Below the pieces are notes generated by a model. It worked only from the letters and a program-made list of their open reading frames with translations. It was not told the origin of the DNA and did no database searches. Below are positions 42,836 to 51,924 of a DNA stretch of 64,000 nt, in pieces. This DNA is from Rhizobium mongolense USDA 1844 (GTDB taxonomy: Bacteria; Pseudomonadota; Alphaproteobacteria; Rhizobiales; Rhizobiaceae): NCBI RefSeq assembly GCF_000419765.1, contig NZ_ATTQ01000001.1:115-64114 (forward strand), read 5' to 3'. Position 1 is the stretch's first letter; each line of letters begins with the position of its first letter. Position numbers and translations under genes: made by a program.

Positions 42836-42980
42836 TCATGCCATGAGCCGGAGCCGTCTTGCAATAATCGCATTGGGCTCGTTGCACTGGCATACGAGCG
42901 AGATGAATAGCGTCAGACGTTGCTCAAAGGCAAAATGGCGCGTTAAATAGAGCTCTTGAGAATTTCGAGCGGGCCCTGAC

Positions 42981-43697
42981 ATGTGCGGACGCGTATTCAT
43001 CAAAACCGACCTCGAAAGCATGATGAATGCCTTTGCTTTTGCCGATCGCAAAGGCGTGCTCGGCCTGGCCAACCAGTTCCCGCGGTATAACGGCGCACCG
43101 TCGCTCGACTATCCGATCATCATCAGGGAAATGGTGCGCGAACCGGATGTCATGGGACCAGTGTTCGTCAGCGCCGGGTGGGGCTTAATACCTGGATGGA
43201 TGAAACCGGGAGGACGGCCGCAGGTCAATGTCCGCTCAGAAGGCATCGCCAGGACCAGCAAATTCAAGGTTGCCTATCGCGCTCGCCGCTGCCTTGTTCC
43301 AATCGACGGCTTCTTCGAATGGAAGGACATCTTGGGCACGGGCAAGAACAAGCAACCGTATGCCGTCGCCTTGAAGTCAGGCGCACCCTTCGCACTTGCC
43401 GGCATCTGGGAAGCTTGGCGCAATGCGGCCGACGTCGATGTTCGGACCTTCGCCATCATCACCTGCCCGGCGAATGCAATGATGGCTGCGATCCACGACC
43501 GTATGCCGGTCATTCTGCATCCAGAGGACTACGAGCGCTGGCTGTCGCCGGAGCCGGAGCCTGATGATCTGATGAAACCGTTCCCCTCCGAACTGATGAC
43601 CATGTGGCCGATCGGCGAAGCCGTAGGCTCACCGAAAAACGACACGCCGGACATTATCGAGCAGATCAATCCTGATCCAGAACCGCCGATGTTGTGA
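42981..43697 (+). CDS. SOS response-associated peptidase (SRAP/YedK family)
   Basis: A 238-residue SRAP-domain protein (HMCES/YedK family), which crosslinks to abasic sites in single-stranded DNA via its Cys2 and protects them. Key features: N-terminal MCGRVF with the catalytic Cys2, PRYNGAPS, SAGWGLIPGWMKP, NVRSEGIA, CLVPIDGFFEWKD with the Glu, and MPVILHPEDYERWL. It is a full-length member. No SOS box is seen just upstream. Many alphaproteobacterial plasmids carry extra copies, and it would fit with the exonuclease III and SOS cassette in this window. Confidence 0.93.
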   Translation: MCGRVFIKTDLESMMNAFAFADRKGVLGLANQFPRYNGAPSLDYPIIIREMVREPDVMGPVFVSAGWGLIPGWMKPGGRPQVNVRSEGIARTSKFKVAYRARRCLVPIDGFFEWKDILGTGKNKQPYAVALKSGAPFALAGIWEAWRNAADVDVRTFAIITCPANAMMAAIHDRMPVILHPEDYERWLSPEPEPDDLMKPFPSELMTMWPIGEAVGSPKNDTPDIIEQINPDPEPPML

Positions 43698-43886
43698 GAA
43701 TTCCTGCGGCGTGGCGGCTGCTTTCAACGATGCAGGGCGTTTGGCCTCGACAGAGTGAGGATGGACGCGTGACAGCTCTTGGTCCTCGACACATTTGGAA
43801 AACTTGCTGAGAGAATCGACAGGTTCGCCACGCCCCGCAGCTGGCCGCGATTGGTCGCACCCACCCAATGGATGTCCGGCGCGGGC

Positions 43887-43996
43887 TCTAGCGCAACAGG
43901 AAATTGCCGCCGTTGCGCTTCTGCTGTTCGATGAGTTCGCGGCTGCTACGCCCTTCGTCCTGGCCCGCTGAGTCAGGCGCCCCAAGACTATTAATT
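43887..43996 (-). pseudogene. C-terminal remnant of a small protein
   Basis: Minus frame NSLGAPDSAGQDEGRSSREL continuing IEQQKRNGGNFLLR to a TAG at 43887. It looks like a genuine protein end but has no start codon; a TAA lies directly before it. Family unknown. Confidence 0.3.
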
Positions 43997-44009
43997 AAGC
44001 GCTTGCTAA
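43991..44009. promoter_or_regulatory. LacI-type operator-like palindrome
   Basis: TTAATTAAGCGCTTGCTAA contains the perfect palindrome AAGCGCTT (43997-44004), the core used by many LacI/GalR-family regulators. It lies 77 bases before the 44086 gene and 1.2 kb from the LacI-type remnant at 42325. Confidence 0.35.
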
Positions 44010-44085
44010 ATTTATGATGTTGAAGCAACCTCTAAGGTTCGCCCCGTTTCGTGGGCTTCGCTGCCTTTCAGCGAAAGGAGGTTCT

Positions 44086-44370
44086 ATGTCTTCCGACATC
44101 CATTACATGCCATACGGCTGCCGCACGGAACAAGACGGCAAATGGACAGTATTTGACACCGTCACCGGTTATCCCGCCATGATAGGATGCAGACAACTGA
44201 CTGATCTGACTGAAAAAAATGCCACTGAACTGATGGATATCCTCAACCGGAACACTGTTGGGTCCAAATGGCAGCGCCTTCCCAGATATGCAATCCAGGG
44301 ACTTCCATCACGGATAAGCGGCAGCGATCGCGACCAGAAGACGCATTCGCCGACACCCAGGCATCAGTGA
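44086..44370 (+). CDS. Small hypothetical protein
   Basis: A 94-residue protein starting MSSDIHYMPYGCRTEQDGKW and TVFDTVTGYPAMIGCRQLTD, with NATELMDILNRNTVGSKWQR after. The beta-strand-rich N-terminus suggests a small globular fold. AAGGAGG before the ATG supports the start. The end RYAIQGLPSRISG is shared loosely with the 61227-61529 protein (RFAIQGLPTELRS). Function unknown. Confidence 0.6.
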   Translation: MSSDIHYMPYGCRTEQDGKWTVFDTVTGYPAMIGCRQLTDLTEKNATELMDILNRNTVGSKWQRLPRYAIQGLPSRISGSDRDQKTHSPTPRHQ

Positions 44371-44652
44371 TCGCATTTTCGTAACGTTCGGTGTCGTCTC
44401 GCAACCCTTGGCCATCAGTTCAAACGCCCACCACCAGGTCAGACGCCTTTCATTCTGTTCCAGATGTCGTCCGTCGCGCAGAAAGCCGCTTCGCTTCCCG
44501 TGCATGTCAGATGATGAGGAGCGCTGCTGCAATTCGCTGCAATCAGGCTGGGGCCTCTTCATAGTCCGCGCCTTGCCAGGGATGCCAGACATTCCCCACT
44601 TGCATCGCGCGGCGGTCCATCGTTAACCTACTTTTCTGGCGAGGGGCGGGAT

Positions 44653-44910
44653 ATGAGTAACAGACGTTGGGATCACCCCGTAATGATCATCTGCAGGAGG
44701 ACCGGGCAGCTCTCGACCATCGCATCCACAGCCGAGGCGCTCGAGGTGCTCACGAATTCTTGGCCGGTGTCGGACGGAAAGGCGTTCATGGCCGCGTTGC
44801 TGATCTGCTCCGACGTCGAAGCCGGTATCCGAGAGCCTGACGAAGCCCGCGCAGGCTTCATCGCAGCAGCGAAAGAAGCAGGTGTTCCGTTAGACACCAT
44901 GGACGGTTAA
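44653..44910 (+). CDS. DUF982-family protein
   Basis: An 85-residue DUF982 protein, a family nearly restricted to Rhizobiales. The conserved features are HPVMIICRRTGQLSTIASTA, EALEVLTNSWPVSDGKAFMA, ALLICSDVEAG and AAAKEAGVPLD. Function unknown. The start ATG follows GGGGCGGGAT. It supports the Rhizobiales assignment of the window. Confidence 0.82.
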   Translation: MSNRRWDHPVMIICRRTGQLSTIASTAEALEVLTNSWPVSDGKAFMAALLICSDVEAGIREPDEARAGFIAAAKEAGVPLDTMDG

Positions 44911-45803
44911 TGAAATAGATGCGTCCTGAAGTGCGCTTGACGAGGCACCAAACAATCTTATCAGACGGCGGTGTTTCGCCGCTAAAACCAGCGACTTCCG
45001 GTGGCGGCAATGAGGGTAGTCGAGCGGCTTTGTTTCCCTTGGCGAGCTTGGCGCTGCAGCAGTATTTCACTGCTTTCCTCGCCACACGCGGGCATTTCTT
45101 CAATGCTGGTCTGATGCCGCCTCCGGTGGAACAGCCAGGTCGCGCCGCCTCGCTTCGGCAATGCTTCGTCCAGCGCCTGGTCGATCAAGAAATACAATAT
45201 ATCCGCGGCAGGCTCTTTGTCTGCCATGGCGCCCTGGGCGTAAATCATCGAAGGTTGGAATTTCGCTCATCGCTCAGCCCTCCCCAAAAGGTTGTGCCTC
45301 CCTTATCATAATCTCAATATGTGAGCGGCAGTCACGTTTCGTAAACCAACGCCCGGCTAGGACCAAAGTCCCGCCAATATTCAGACTTCGGTCCAATATC
45401 ATCCGCCTCAAGCATAATGCATGTTCTGAGTGACCCGAAGTGCGCATTGCGCGCGCGAAGGGTGAGGGCTCTCCTCGTGCAGCCAGGGACGGCCCTTAAT
45501 TTGTACTGCGTATTCCAAGCGTCGCAAAGCTCCGAAGGCAGCAGCGGCACAAGGTACGGCCAGGGCTCGCCTTAGCCCACTCATCCGAAGGCGAGCCCTC
45601 GTCGTAACTAGTCCGTCGGTGCAGTATTCCGCCCGCGCAACCACTGCTTGACACAACCGCAAGATCTGTCTTCCCAAAGGAAGCCCCCGGTTTAGGAGAG
45701 ATGGGTGTGCATGCCACCTAAGGCAAAGAAGGGCTGAGCACCCTTGATTTCCGAGCTGGGCAGCGTCGGCCGCGACTACTGGCCGTGGCCGGCAGAACGA
45801 TCT
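44911..45803. other. Stretch with only weak coding candidates
   Basis: A minus frame at 44982-45227 starts MADKEPAADILYFLIDQALD and EALPKRGGATWLFHRRRHQT, which looks like a genuine small protein for 35 residues and then loses protein character, so it may be frameshifted. Nothing else is recognised; no terminator or RNA gene is seen. Confidence 0.35.
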
Positions 45804-45893
45804 TCAAATGGAACCGAGCACGAGAAAGAGAGCGGCCCAGAACATAGCCGACAGTTCGGCCGCCACCAAGAACCCAATCGTCCGCTCGTACAT
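45804..45893 (-). CDS. 29-residue single-pass membrane peptide
   Basis: A short gene with a strong ribosome-binding site (GGAGGAGGACGGG before ATG 45893). The product MYERTIGFLVAAELSAMFWA ending ALFLVLGSI is one membrane helix with a charged N-terminus. Too short for automated calling. Not recognised, but the ribosome-binding site and topology are convincing. Confidence 0.5.
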   Translation of the reverse strand: MYERTIGFLVAAELSAMFWAALFLVLGSI

Positions 45894-46360
45894 CCCGTCC
45901 TCCTCCAGATGGAACGAGGGCCTGCCGCACATCGGATGACGAGCCCTCCCTACCCGCGAAATCGTCTGCTAAGACGTATCAGGATCGCGTGTTTACCGGT
46001 CTTGGCAAAGACGCGATATCGTAAGATCTCAGGATACTGGACTGCCTCTCTTTGTCTGTTTCCCGATATCGTGCGACGGCAACGGAAAACGGCCGGGATT
46101 TGTTCCGTCCACCTTTGATCGCCCTGTAGAAGGCCTGGAACATCGACATCCTGCCGCTTACTTGTGGAGTGCTGCGGGAGACAGGAGTATCCTAGCTGCG
46201 ATCGTGCCGTCTTACAGAGCGGCGCTTGAAAACACCCGCCGTTAGTGTTTGCACGGCATTCTTGTCTAACGCCGAGCGAGATTCAGGATGATCTCCGCCC
46301 GATCTCTGCGGCGCGCCAGAGATCTTCAATCGGAGGCGACCTAACAGGGAGGCTGGTTTC
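45894..46360. other. Intergenic region with one copy of a dispersed repeat
   Basis: No gene supported. Around 46081-46107 lies AACGGAAAACGGCCGGGATT followed by TGTTCCG; a near copy is at 47303-47329. Promoter region for the cupin gene expected near 46300. Confidence 0.35.
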
Positions 46361-46806
46361 ATGTTTATCGACAGCAAAGAAATATCCGTCGATCGTCGGC
46401 ACTTCGTCTACGGTGGCGCCGCCGCCTTTAGCGCCATAGCGGCCGCACTGGCGGGCGCCGGTAGCCCGACGCGGGCCCAAACCTACCGAGCTGACGAGGG
46501 AAAGGAGTTGGCGCCGGGTGTCCGGGCTGTGGAGCTCGGCAAGGGGGCTGCGATGATCCCTGGCTACAAGACAGTCTCGCTCATCGATCTCGTGTTTCAG
46601 CCGCAGTCGAACCTGCCTGTCAGCGCCATGCCCAATGCTATGATCTGCCACATCACCGAAGGGGAACTAATGCTTCTGCAAGATGGCAAAGAGTTCCAGG
46701 CCAAAAAGAATCACGTGTGGACCTGTGCCGAGGGACGAAGGAGGGCGCTCGCAACGACGCAAGCGCACTTGCGGTTATGCGGATTGCCAACCTGCTGACC
46801 GTATGA
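46361..46806 (+). pseudogene. Tat-exported cupin protein, frameshifted near its end
   Basis: A cupin-fold protein of about 148 residues if repaired. A twin-arginine leader is at residues 11-40 (DRRHFVYGGAAAFSAIAAAL). The cupin core reads VSLIDLVFQPQSNLP, MPNAMICHITEGELMLLQDG and KEFQAKKNHVWTCAEG. At about 46733 one base is missing: restoring it gives TKEGARNDASALAVMRIANL and LTV with a stop at 46804-46806, the normal family end. As written the frame ends RLCGLPTC at 46798. GGGAGG before the ATG. It may be a recent mutation or a sequencing error. Confidence 0.7.
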
Positions 46807-46930
46807 CGCAACGAGCAGAAAAGGAAGCCTCGGTGCCGACGCACAAGGTGACGCGTTCGCTCGCCTTGTCGGCACCCAAGCTTTGCCTGGATGGTAACTG
46901 ATCGGCACGGCTCCGTTTCGACAGCATTTG

Positions 46931-47081
46931 TTAACAAACTGAGCTCTCGATCTTTCCGTCGGACCAGCCCTGATCTTCCTTGATGTCGCTATGGTTCTGC
47001 AGGTGCGGCACTTGGATCATGCCGGTGCAGCCCCATAGGCACAATGCCGCGACGAATGAGGAGCAGGTCCATTTCCTTGGA
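46931..47081 (-). pseudogene. Lipoprotein-like small gene lacking a start codon
   Basis: The minus frame reads KWTCSSFVAALCLWGCTGMI, then QVPHLQNHSDIKEDQGWSDG and KIESSVC, ending at 46931. The LWGC lipobox-like segment and polar mature part suggest a small lipoprotein. AGG occurs where an ATG would be expected just before AAATGG, so the start appears mutated. Confidence 0.3.
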
Positions 47082-47103
47082 TGGAATCGGACGCAGCTGC
47101 GAA

Positions 47104-47295
47104 CTACTCTGTGGAGGTGACTTCGCCGCGGCGTTCGCGAATGGCGTCAAGTCTCTTCAAGAACCGGCCGAAAGCCTCGTCGGTGTCTGAAGGCACGGCA
47201 AATGTCGGCAGCGATTGCAACTGCCGAACAAGAGCTTTGTCAGTTTCGTACGGCAGATACTGCAGCACGGCCGGTTCGTCTGGTTCCGATTTCAT
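47104..47295 (-). CDS. Small hypothetical protein
   Basis: A 63-residue frame (MKSEPDEPAVLQYLPYETDK, then LQSLPTFAVPSDTDEAFGRF and LKRLDAIRER). Acidic and helical at the end. No ribosome-binding site precedes ATG 47295, and 47361 is an alternative start. Family unknown. Confidence 0.4.
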   Translation of the reverse strand: MKSEPDEPAVLQYLPYETDKALVRQLQSLPTFAVPSDTDEAFGRFLKRLDAIRERRGEVTSTE

Positions 47296-47361
47296 GCGGC
47301 CGAAACGGAAAACAGCCGGGATTGTTCCGCCAACGGGGCGAATTATATTACTAATTCTCAC

Positions 47362-47718
47362 GAGGGCTCTCCCGATCCGTTTTCTATGCGACTCGATATG
47401 CAGTAAAAGCCGATGCGCCGCCGCATAGGTATGCTGGATGACCGCTCCTCGCCCCCTCTCGTCGTGATGAGGCAGGATGTTCAGAAAGCCCTCGGATCAA
47501 CAAGGTGGAAACGCCGAACGCTTCATGGCCGGTCTGGCGTTTTATGTGCGATCGCGTGCCCGCTTGCTGTCCCACGATATCAGATCCGTTTTTCTCGACC
47601 TCAATTGCGAACATCTGCTGAAATTTTCTAGTTGAGATTGCAGCCGGAAGATGGTCCTATGCGAATCTGCGTAGCTGTGTGCCCAAGCCCCTCCCCCGAT
47701 TTTTGACCCGAGCGGCCC
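47362..47718. other. Intergenic region before the ABC exporter remnant
   Basis: No gene supported. A minus frame (47384-47614) beginning FAIEVEKNGSDIVGQQAG has no start signal. Confidence 0.3.
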
Positions 47719-49291
47719 ATGTCGATTTCAGATGCGATCGACCGTCCCTTCGAGACGCTGGTCCGGCCGCTCGACATCCCCTACCGCCCGGTGCCCTCCG
47801 AGGGCCCGCTCGCCGTCCTTCTGCACTTCATCTCGATGTTCCGCGGCGTTCTGATCGTCTTGGCGCTTTCCTCGATGGTGGTCGAGGCCATCAGCCTGAC
47901 GATCGTCTGGGGGCTTTCGGTCATCGTCGACGGCGTGACGGCTCAAGGCGCCCTCGCCTTCCCGCACAGCGAATGGCCGCTGCTTGCCTTTCTCGGCCTC
48001 CTGATCTTTCCGGGCACGCCGGTCGCCTCGTTCCTTGTAAACACCCTCACCTCGCATACGCTGGGCGTCGGCATGCCGGCCGCCATCCAGTGGCAGGGTC
48101 ACAAGGCGGTGGAACGGCAGGATCTCGCCTTCTTTCACGAACTCTTTGCCGGACAGGTTGCCTCGCGTCTGTCGCAGGTGTCGTCCGCGGTACAGCAGCA
48201 GATCATTGCCGCATTCCAGTCCATCTCGCGCTTTCTGCTGCAGATGGTCGGCTCGATGATCCTGCTCAGCACGTTGTCCTGGCAGCTCGCCCTGCCGGTC
48301 CTCATCTGGATCATCCTCAACGTCGCGCTTGCCGTCAGGCTTGCGCCGATCTTTGCCGAACGCTCGCGCCGCACCGCCAAGCAGCGCAGCCTGGTCGCCG
48401 GCGCATCTCTACAGCAACATGCAGATGATCAAACAGTTCGCTGCTGAAGACAGCGAGGCGGGCGCGCCATGCCGGTGATGACAACGCCGCCCACCACCAT
48501 CGACGGGCCGGACGCGGCCGAACTGACTGTCAACCGTGGGGAGATCCGTTTCGAGAATGTCCACTTCGCCTATAAAACCGGCAAGCCGGTGATCGATGGG
48601 CTGTCGCTGAGGGTGCGGCCCGGCGAAAAAGTAGGTCTCGTCGGCTTGTCCGGGGCGGGCAAGACGACGCTGGTTAGCCTGCTGCTGCGCTTCTACGACA
48701 TATGCGACGGCGCGATTGATCGACAGACAGGACATCCGAGCGGTCGCGCAGGCAAGCCTTCGCCGCGCGATCGGGGTCATCGCGCAGGACGTCTCGCTTT
48801 TGCACCGTTCGGTCGGCGACAACATCCGCTACGGCCGGCCAGAGGCGACGCAGGACGAGATCGAACAGGCGGCAAAGACGGCAAGGGCCGATGCGTTCAT
48901 TGCCGATCTTGCGGACGGCGAGGGCCGCAAGGGCTTTGACGCCTTCGTCGGCGACCGCGGCATCAAGCTCTCCGGTGGCCAGCGCCAGCCTATCGCCATT
49001 GCGCGTGTCCTCTTGAAGAACGCGCCCATTCTGGTGCTCGACGAGCTCCGCACTCGACAGCGAATCTGAGGCAGCTATCCAGGAAAACTCAATCTGGTGA
49101 TGGAGGGAAAGACGGTCATTGCCATCGCACACCGCCTTTCAACCATCGCCAGGATGGATCGAATCGTCGTGCTCGATCAGGGGCGCATCGTGGAAGAAGG
49201 CAGCCCGGACGAACTGGTCGCACAGGATGGCCTGTTTGCTCGTCTTTGGAACCGTCAGACAGGCGGCTTCATTCCTGAAGACATCAATTGA
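47719..49291 (+). pseudogene. ABC exporter (membrane and ATPase domains), multiply broken
   Basis: The parts of an MsbA-type half-exporter appear in order in different frames. 47719-48440 holds the membrane domain (MFRGVLIVLALSSMVVEAIS, SRLSQVSSAVQQQIIAAFQS, then SNMQMIKQFAAEDSEAG after a frame shift). About 120 residues that should follow are missing. The ATPase domain begins at about 48475 with ENVHFAYKTGKPVIDGLSL, Walker A GLSGAGKTTLVSLLLR, continues in another frame at 48716 (AIGVIAQDVSLLHRSVGDNI, LSGGQRQPIAIARVLLKNAP, LVLDE) and ends in a third ([20 protein letters not shown]). The Walker B region is followed by LRTRQRI and a stop. It is dead. Confidence 0.85.
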
Positions 49292-49417
49292 CCTTTGCGG
49301 ACACCGCCTGCGAGCTGGCGGACCACTGCTGCAGCCTCGCAGAGGCTGTGCAGTTCGCCTTCCCGCCCGTGGGCAGACAATGCAGGCGCCGACATTTTGG
49401 GTCGTCCAATGCCGGAT

Positions 49418-50371
49418 CTACAGATCAATGAGTCGTTGGGCGGTGAACTTGTCCGTGACAAGCATGTCGATGACCCCAATTCGAAGGGCGCCGGCGATGG
49501 CGGCGGTCTTCTTAAACCCACCGGCTAAGGCAATCACGCGATCCACACGTTCGAGGTCTTCGAGCGGGATACCAATAACGCGCTCGTCAAGCGGCGTCTT
49601 AACCGCCTTACCGTTCCTGTCGAAGAACCGGAGCGAGATATCGCCAACGGCTCCCGCTTCAGCCAGGTCGGAGAGCTCCCGCGACGAAAAGATGTTGCCC
49701 GATCGCGCAAGGAGCTCGGAGGGTTCGACCGCTCCAATTCCGACAATTGCCAGTGTGATGCTGCCGAACAGGTCCATCGTCTCACGGACGAACGGATCGG
49801 CCTGCATGAGCAGCTTGGCCTCTCGCGAGGTCGTCACGCCTTGCACCGGAAGCAGCTTCGGCTCGGCGCCGGTCAGACGCGCCAGTCGAGTCGTCAGCTG
49901 AGTGGCATGTGTCTGCACCGAGGGATCGCCCATGCCCCCGAGCGTCTGGACAACATACTTGGCCTGAGCGCTTTTCTGCGGGTGAATGTTTTCGACCATC
50001 TTGAAGATGGTCTGACTCCAACTCGAAACTCCAATGATCTCGCCAGGGGCAAGGGTGACCTCAAGGAGATGGGCAGCCGCTTCCCCAATCCGTGCCATGA
50101 CCGCGCCGTCTCGATCCTCACTACATTCGACGACGACGGCTTCGGGTAGTCCGTACTTCTGCCTGAGAGCGCCCTCAAGCTCACTGTACGTACCGACAGG
50201 AGGAATGACGCTGGTCCGAACGATGTCCTCGGCCTCGGCACGTTTCAGCATTCGGGAGACCGTGGCCTGCGACAGGCGAAGATGCTGCGCTATCTCAGCC
50301 TGCCGTCGCCCCTCGATGTGGTACATCTGGGCCACTCTTGACATGAGGCGGAGTTCGTTGAGGCGAGCCAT
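49418..50371 (-). CDS. SorC/DeoR-type sugar-binding transcriptional regulator
   Basis: A 317-residue regulator of the SorC family. A helix-turn-helix lies at residues 12-48 (VAQMYHIEGRRQAEIAQHLR, LSQATVSRMLKRAEAED). The sugar-phosphate-binding domain (about 60-317) shows GEIIGVSSWSQTI, VQTLGGMGDPSVQTHATQLT, MDLFGSITLAIVGIGAVEPS and GDISLRFFDRNGKAV. Members include EryD of the Brucella and rhizobial erythritol locus and other polyol regulators. It stands 21 bases after the FGGY kinase gene, in the same transcript, and probably binds the AT-rich palindromes at 50387, 53703 and 53845. Confidence 0.9.
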   Translation of the reverse strand: MARLNELRLMSRVAQMYHIEGRRQAEIAQHLRLSQATVSRMLKRAEAEDIVRTSVIPPVGTYSELEGALRQKYGLPEAVVVECSEDRDGAVMARIGEAAAHLLEVTLAPGEIIGVSSWSQTIFKMVENIHPQKSAQAKYVVQTLGGMGDPSVQTHATQLTTRLARLTGAEPKLLPVQGVTTSREAKLLMQADPFVRETMDLFGSITLAIVGIGAVEPSELLARSGNIFSSRELSDLAEAGAVGDISLRFFDRNGKAVKTPLDERVIGIPLEDLERVDRVIALAGGFKKTAAIAGALRIGVIDMLVTDKFTAQRLIDL

Positions 50372-50385
50372 GGCTGATCCCGGTG

Positions 50386-50401
50386 GGAATTTTTATTCAC
50401 C
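50386..50401. promoter_or_regulatory. SorC-type operator-like motif
   Basis: On the minus strand GGTGAATAAAAATTCC overlaps the kinase stop codon and lies just before the regulator start. The TGAATA...ATTC layout matches the palindrome at 53845-53856. It may tune the regulator's own expression. Confidence 0.4.
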
Positions 50402-51859
50402 TTTAGCCATTGTTTGGCGCGACGTCGAGCGGGCGAGAGCATCATTCCAGGTATTCAGGAGCGCTGCCCGGTCCACAGGTTCCGGGGCGATGATCTGCGT
50501 GCTTCTGGGTATTGCCGCGATGACTTCAAGATCGCGCCACAGACCAAGCGACAGTCCTGCCAGATATGCGGCGCCAAGGGCCGACGCCTCTGGGGCCTCG
50601 CATTGGATGACGGTGTGCTCGATAAGGTTCGACACGCACTGCATCAGGAAGCGGTTTTGGCTTGGCCCGCCGTCGACATAAAGGGCGCCGAGTTCGCCGC
50701 CACTCTGTGCTCGCATGGCCGCGATCACGTCGTGGACCTGAAACGCGATCGAATCGGTCACCGAACGTGCCATCTGCGCACGCGTCGTACTGAAATTGAT
50801 CTGAGAGAAAAGGGCGCGAGCGTCAGAGTTCCAGTACGGTGCGCCCAGTCCTACGAAGGCTGGCACGAATCCCGGTCCGCCTGCTTCGGCGGTCGCCGCG
50901 AGGTCGATCAGCGTAGCGACGTCCGGAAGGCCGAGAATGCCGGCCATCCATGGAAGGCTCGCAGCAGAAACGAGGATGTTACCTTCGAAAGCGAAAGTCG
51001 GCGTTCCGTCGATGCGCCAGGCGACAGTGGTCGTCACACCGTTGCGTGGGGCGATGAACCGCGGAAGGGTCGTCATCACCGAAGACCCGGTTCCAAAGGT
51101 TATCTTTCCATCACCAGGTTTAAACGCCCCATGGCCGAACAGGGCTGCATGGCTGTCCCCGATCGCGGCCCTGATAGGGGTGCCGTCCGGTACGCCCTGC
51201 AGCCCCTTTGTTGTCCCGAAATCGGCGGAACTGTCGAGCACCTCCGGGAGGAGTGCGGTATCGACACCGAAAATTTCGCCGAGCTCCTTACTCCACGTCT
51301 GCTCCTCAAGGTCGAACAATTGGCTCCTGGCGGCGTTCGAGGCATCGCACACATGCCGGCGTGCGCCGGTCATGCAGTGTACGAGCCAACTGTCGATCGT
51401 TCCCAACCGCACTGGTCGGCCGTTCGACACACGATCAAGCAGCCATCGGAATTTCGAACCTGGGAACATTGGGTCGAGGGGTAGGCCCGTGAGCGCCTTC
51501 ACGCGATCCAGATGTCCTTCGACGAGGAGACGCTCGCAATCAGGTGCCGTGCGCCTGCATTGCCAACTAAGGACCGGTCCCAGGGCTTCTCCCGTATCAG
51601 CATCCCAAACCGTGACCGACTCGCGCTGATTGGAAATTGCCACAGCCGCAATGGTCACGTCCGGGACCGCTTTCAGGCAGACTTCGATCGCCTCGCAAAC
51701 AGACGCGTAGAGACGGTTCGGTTCTTGTTCGACCCAGCCGGGCTTCGGATAGGAAATCCCCACAGCCGCCGAGCCTCTGCCGAGGACTTCTCCCTTTTCG
51801 GAAACCAGAACTGCCTTTGAATTGGTCGTGCCCTGATCGATCGCCAGAATAGCGAGCAT
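50393..51859 (-). CDS. FGGY-family carbohydrate kinase
   Basis: A 488-residue FGGY kinase. N-terminal ATPase motif LAIDQGTTNSKAVLVSEKGE, then SWQCRRTAPDCERL, GSKFRWLLDR and TIDSWLVHCMTG; the second lobe has GTPIRAAIGDSHAALFGHGA, KITFGTGSSVM and LYVDGGPSQNRFLMQCVSNL. It resembles glycerol, erythritol and apulose kinases; the substrate cannot be fixed. Placed in one transcript with the split transketolase and the SorC regulator, it probably phosphorylates a ketose or polyol. ATG 51859 is chosen because GGAGGATACG precedes it. Confidence 0.92.
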   Translation of the reverse strand: MLAILAIDQGTTNSKAVLVSEKGEVLGRGSAAVGISYPKPGWVEQEPNRLYASVCEAIEVCLKAVPDVTIAAVAISNQRESVTVWDADTGEALGPVLSWQCRRTAPDCERLLVEGHLDRVKALTGLPLDPMFPGSKFRWLLDRVSNGRPVRLGTIDSWLVHCMTGARRHVCDASNAARSQLFDLEEQTWSKELGEIFGVDTALLPEVLDSSADFGTTKGLQGVPDGTPIRAAIGDSHAALFGHGAFKPGDGKITFGTGSSVMTTLPRFIAPRNGVTTTVAWRIDGTPTFAFEGNILVSAASLPWMAGILGLPDVATLIDLAATAEAGGPGFVPAFVGLGAPYWNSDARALFSQINFSTTRAQMARSVTDSIAFQVHDVIAAMRAQSGGELGALYVDGGPSQNRFLMQCVSNLIEHTVIQCEAPEASALGAAYLAGLSLGLWRDLEVIAAIPRSTQIIAPEPVDRAALLNTWNDALARSTSRQTMAKGE

Positions 51860-51924
51860 CGTATCCTCCACAAATTGAAAGACCGGGGCGGCTGAGCGTC
51901 CCGGCTCGATCGCGTGCGACCGGC

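Noticed and set aside
47679..48428. 249-residue plus frame overlapping the ABC exporter remnant
   Set aside because: Arg/Pro/Ala-rich frame without motifs; the exporter membrane domain is in the neighbouring frame.
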